From contig NZ_JBHJHP010000001.1 in assembly GCF_042219855.1 (NCBI RefSeq), positions 496,001-560,000 on the forward strand: DNA of 64,000 bases, read 5' to 3'. The position numbers and the translations under genes are program-made. Numbering within the stretch: the first letter of the stretch is position 1; each line of letters opens with the position of its first letter. Positions 61,737-64,000 of the stretch are shown piece after piece. Source of the stretch: JBHJHP01 sp042219855. GTDB lineage: Bacteria > Bacteroidota > Bacteroidia > Bacteroidales > UBA5342. The notes beneath the pieces were generated by a model. The model had not been told where the DNA came from and searched no databases. It saw nothing but the letters and a program-made list of their open reading frames with translations.

Positions 61737-62705
61737 TTATTCTGCAACGGCATGTTCAAAATGGTATCCTCTCAGCAGATCTTCAACGGGCATGCGCTTT
61801 TTTCCGGCAAGTTGAATTTCTTTAATGCTGATCCATCCATCTCTGCACCCAATTTTCAAATAGGTTTTGTTATCTGTTACAAGCTGACCCGGTTTAGATT
61901 GTGTATCCGGTTGAAAAACAGACTTGTATATTTTTGCACTGGTGTTTTTTGACTCATCATCAAAACGAAGCTGTGTCCAGGCCGCAGGATACGGGCTTAA
62001 GCCCCGGATATGGTTATAAATTTTGTGCCCCTGTTGATCCCAGTCAATTTTACAATCATCCCTGAAAATCTTAGGTGCACTTTTTAATTCTGTTTCATCA
62101 GAAAAATATGAACCTTGTGGCTGTGTTTTTACTGTTCCGTCAATAATGCTCTGCACCGTTTCGATGACAAGCTCTGCACCGGTTTCCATCAGCAAATCAT
62201 GGAGCTCACCGGCATTCATATCATCTGTAATACTTACGGCCTTTTGTTGAATAATTTCACCCGTATCAATCTTTTCATCAATAAAGAAGGTGGTCACGCC
62301 CGATTTTTTTTCTCCGTTCATTACCGCACGGTTGACAGGAGCAGCACCGCGATACTGTGGAAGTAACGAGGCGTGCAGATTAAAGGTTCCGTGTGTGGGT
62401 AAAGACCATACTACTTCCGGCAACATTCTGAAGGCCACTACTACCTGAAGATCCGGTTTGAGGGCTCTTAACTGATTCAGAAAATCTTCGGATTTCAGCT
62501 TTTCCGGCTGTAAAACAGGTATCTGCTTTGACACAGCATATTTTTTAACGTCAGATTCAATTAACTTCTGGCCTCTTCCTGCAGGTTTATCCGGTACGGT
62601 TACAACACCAGCTATATTATACCCGTTCTCAACAAGAGCCTTTAAACTACCCGTAGCAAATTCAGGTGTTCCCATAAATACAATCCTGAAATCTTTCCTG
62701 TCCAT
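61737..62705 (-). CDS. fmt: Methionyl-tRNA formyltransferase
   Basis: This roughly 322-residue enzyme formylates initiator Met-tRNA. The formyl-transfer domain has FMGTPEFATGSL and FNLHASLLPQYRGAAPVNRAV, with the catalytic Asn, His and Asp set, and a C-terminal barrel completes it. ATG at 62705 is preferred to 62804, because the longer reading lies inside nadK. It is 13 nt downstream of nadK in the same operon. Confidence 0.97.
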   Translation of the reverse strand: MDRKDFRIVFMGTPEFATGSLKALVENGYNIAGVVTVPDKPAGRGQKLIESDVKKYAVSKQIPVLQPEKLKSEDFLNQLRALKPDLQVVVAFRMLPEVVWSLPTHGTFNLHASLLPQYRGAAPVNRAVMNGEKKSGVTTFFIDEKIDTGEIIQQKAVSITDDMNAGELHDLLMETGAELVIETVQSIIDGTVKTQPQGSYFSDETELKSAPKIFRDDCKIDWDQQGHKIYNHIRGLSPYPAAWTQLRFDDESKNTSAKIYKSVFQPDTQSKPGQLVTDNKTYLKIGCRDGWISIKEIQLAGKKRMPVEDLLRGYHFEHAVAE

Positions 62706-62718
62706 AAAATTGTCTTTT

Positions 62719-63603
62719 TTAAGATTGATTGCGTTTATCCTGTCCCCATAATAGTTTGTTACGCAATGTTTCGTAAAAGTCGTTGTTTTTGCGTTTGAGA
62801 ACATTGATGGTAAAGTCGGCTTTGGTAATCAGAAGTTCTTTGTTGATATCAAAGGCCATGGAATGAGAATCCACAGATACAAGATAGTTTGAGGACCTGG
62901 ATTCGATATTAATTTTAATCTTCTGGGCATCCGGTATAACCAGTGGTCTGACGGTAAGACTGTGTGGTGCGAGAGGTGTTAATACCAGGCTGTTGGACTG
63001 GGGCAGGACGATTGGTCCTCCGGCACTCATGCTATAAGCCGTGGAACCGGTAGGTGTAGATATGATTAGTCCATCGGCCCAGTAGGAATTGAGAAACTGA
63101 TCGTCTATAAAAACATGGATGACGATTAACGATGATGTATCGCGCCGCAGAACAGATATGTCATTCAGAGCATAATTGCAATTATCAAATGAATTACAGT
63201 CAGAGTGTAGCTTTATCAGGCCTCTCTTTTCAAGAATGTAATCTCCGCTGATGATATCATCAAGAATTTCATTAATTTCTGCAAGAGTTACATCTGCAAG
63301 AAAACCCAGTCTGCCGGTATTGATCCCTATAATTGGAATCCCTGAATCACCTACCAGTCTTGCCGAACGCAGAAATGTTCCATCACCACCGATGCTGAAT
63401 ACGAAATCGAAAGACTTCAGATCGGCATGCTGATCCAGAATATTGATTTTGGAAGGAAGCTCTATACCATGTTGTTTGACGTCTTCGATAAGAAGTTCTG
63501 AAATTTCAAAATGGATCTCCGCTTTCTGACATTGTCTGATAAACTCTCCAAAGTGTGCCTTATACTCTTCTGTAATTTCTCTTCCAAATAGCGCAATTCT
63601 CAT
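62719..63603 (-). CDS. nadK: NAD kinase
   Basis: This 294-residue enzyme phosphorylates NAD to NADP. The GGDGT motif (IGGDGTFLRSAR), the NTGRLGFLADV segment and the STPTGSTAYSMSAGGPIV region are intact. The -7 box TACATTTG at 63624-63617 on the minus strand precedes the ATG by 13 nt. It is the first gene of a nadK-fmt operon. Confidence 0.97.
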   Translation of the reverse strand: MRIALFGREITEEYKAHFGEFIRQCQKAEIHFEISELLIEDVKQHGIELPSKINILDQHADLKSFDFVFSIGGDGTFLRSARLVGDSGIPIIGINTGRLGFLADVTLAEINEILDDIISGDYILEKRGLIKLHSDCNSFDNCNYALNDISVLRRDTSSLIVIHVFIDDQFLNSYWADGLIISTPTGSTAYSMSAGGPIVLPQSNSLVLTPLAPHSLTVRPLVIPDAQKIKINIESRSSNYLVSVDSHSMAFDINKELLITKADFTINVLKRKNNDFYETLRNKLLWGQDKRNQS

Positions 63604-63616
63604 ACCTTATTTTTTA

Positions 63617-63624
63617 CAAATGTA
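63617..63624 (-). promoter_or_regulatory. -7 box of nadK-fmt
   Basis: On the minus strand it reads TACATTTG, an exact TAnnTTTG match close to the start. Confidence 0.5.
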
Positions 63625-63851
63625 AAAAGAATTAAGTGAATCATTTGTAATAGAAGTTTTGAACCATACAAATTAATGATCCGGCCCGGCCTGGTCTGTC
63701 TGTTGTAGATACATGTTAGATTAATATAATATTTACACGTAATGTATTTTAGTATGTTTTTGCTTATTTATTTGGTTTATAAGTTAAAATTATGTTAATT
63801 TGTACTTATTTGTATTAATTTAAATAAAATATTTAACATAATCTTATAGCA

Positions 63852-64000
63852 ATGAATCCATCCTCACTACTCAAACTCAAGATTTTATTTCTTCTGATAC
63901 TCTGTAATATTCCACTATTCAGTGGTTTTTCACAGGTTGAAGATTTAAGGGTTGCCGGCGATGCTTATTTGACTGATGTCGATATTGCAACGTTAACAGA
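63852..64000 (+). CDS. N-terminal part of a secreted protein, cut by the window end
   Basis: The ATG at 63852 opens a frame of 49 codons that runs off the window. Residues 1-29 form a Sec signal peptide (hydrophobic core LFLLILCNIPLF, ending GFSQ). The mature part begins VEDLRVAGDAYLTD. The family cannot be judged from so little sequence. The 248 nt upstream are very AT-rich with no clear promoter consensus, though TATTTTAG is present near 63741. Confidence 0.7.
   Translation, partial: MNPSSLLKLKILFLLILCNIPLFSGFSQVEDLRVAGDAYLTDVDIATLT

Noticed and set aside
62706..62804. 33-residue N-terminal extension of fmt
   Set aside because: It lies inside the nadK coding region and precedes the conserved Fmt start; ATG 62705 fits the family.
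1..64000. tRNA or rRNA genes
   Set aside because: All intergenic gaps were scanned by eye for cloverleaf features and conserved rRNA stretches; none were recognised, although a covariance search would be decisive.

Overview
The window looks like chromosomal DNA of a member of the Bacteroidota, probably a Bacteroidales/Marinilabiliales-type organism; that level is an inference. The sequence-level reasons are: many starts sit a few bases to about 100 bases downstream of the Bacteroidota -7 box TAnnTTTG; Shine-Dalgarno sequences are mostly absent; there is a C-terminal type IX secretion signal, a FeoA-FeoB fusion, a PUR-alpha-like (DUF3276) protein, FecR-type anti-sigma factors and a Na+-pumping methylmalonyl-CoA decarboxylase. 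No rRNA, tRNA, CRISPR array, insertion sequence or phage gene was recognised. Coding density is high and about 60 genes are supported.

Layout. 0-13.9 kb: iron uptake (feoAB), an uncharacterised protein, a PUR-domain protein, truncated haemoglobin and endonuclease IV, grpE-dnaJ, an NfeD/stomatin pair, 3-methyladenine glycosylase, a secreted nickel superoxide dismutase with a 1-Cys peroxiredoxin, a thioredoxin-fold protein, a YebC-family protein and a DHH phosphoesterase. 14.0-20.9 kb: a FecIRA-like trans-envelope signalling locus (ECF sigma, FecR, STN-TonB receptor, joined by 11-nt overlaps) followed by a secreted 26-residue-repeat protein, an outer-membrane barrel and a large type IX secretion substrate. 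The same two-part ECF promoter motif lies before the sigma gene and before the repeat protein. 20.9-29.4 kb: two FKBP-like lipoproteins, arginine decarboxylase, an EamA transporter, then methylmalonyl-CoA epimerase and four decarboxylase subunits. 29.5-34.4 kb: a membrane-anchored MutS-like ATPase and a second ECF sigma/anti-sigma/outer-membrane locus. 34.8-46.7 kb: housekeeping genes (mnmA, HU, TrmH, ComEC, ABC ATPase, purM, prfA, pyrF, polyprenyl synthase, atpDC). 46.7-53.2 kb: a surface-glycan cluster of five glycosyltransferases and a pyruvyltransferase. 53.3-63.6 kb: U32 peptidase, RNase H, dtd, PAS protein, two histidine kinases, truA, a Fe/Mn superoxide dismutase, fmt and nadK. The window ends inside a new secreted-protein gene.

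The two features most worth following are the duplicated ECF promoter motif, which defines a small probable regulon, and a dispersed family of 7-bp tandem repeats (AAGACRT-like) that occupies five intergenic regions between 34.5 and 55.3 kb. Four of these five have facing arms that could pair into long hairpins. The two superoxide dismutases, the Ni enzyme apparently exported and the Fe/Mn enzyme apparently cytoplasmic, suggest that superoxide defence is divided between compartments.
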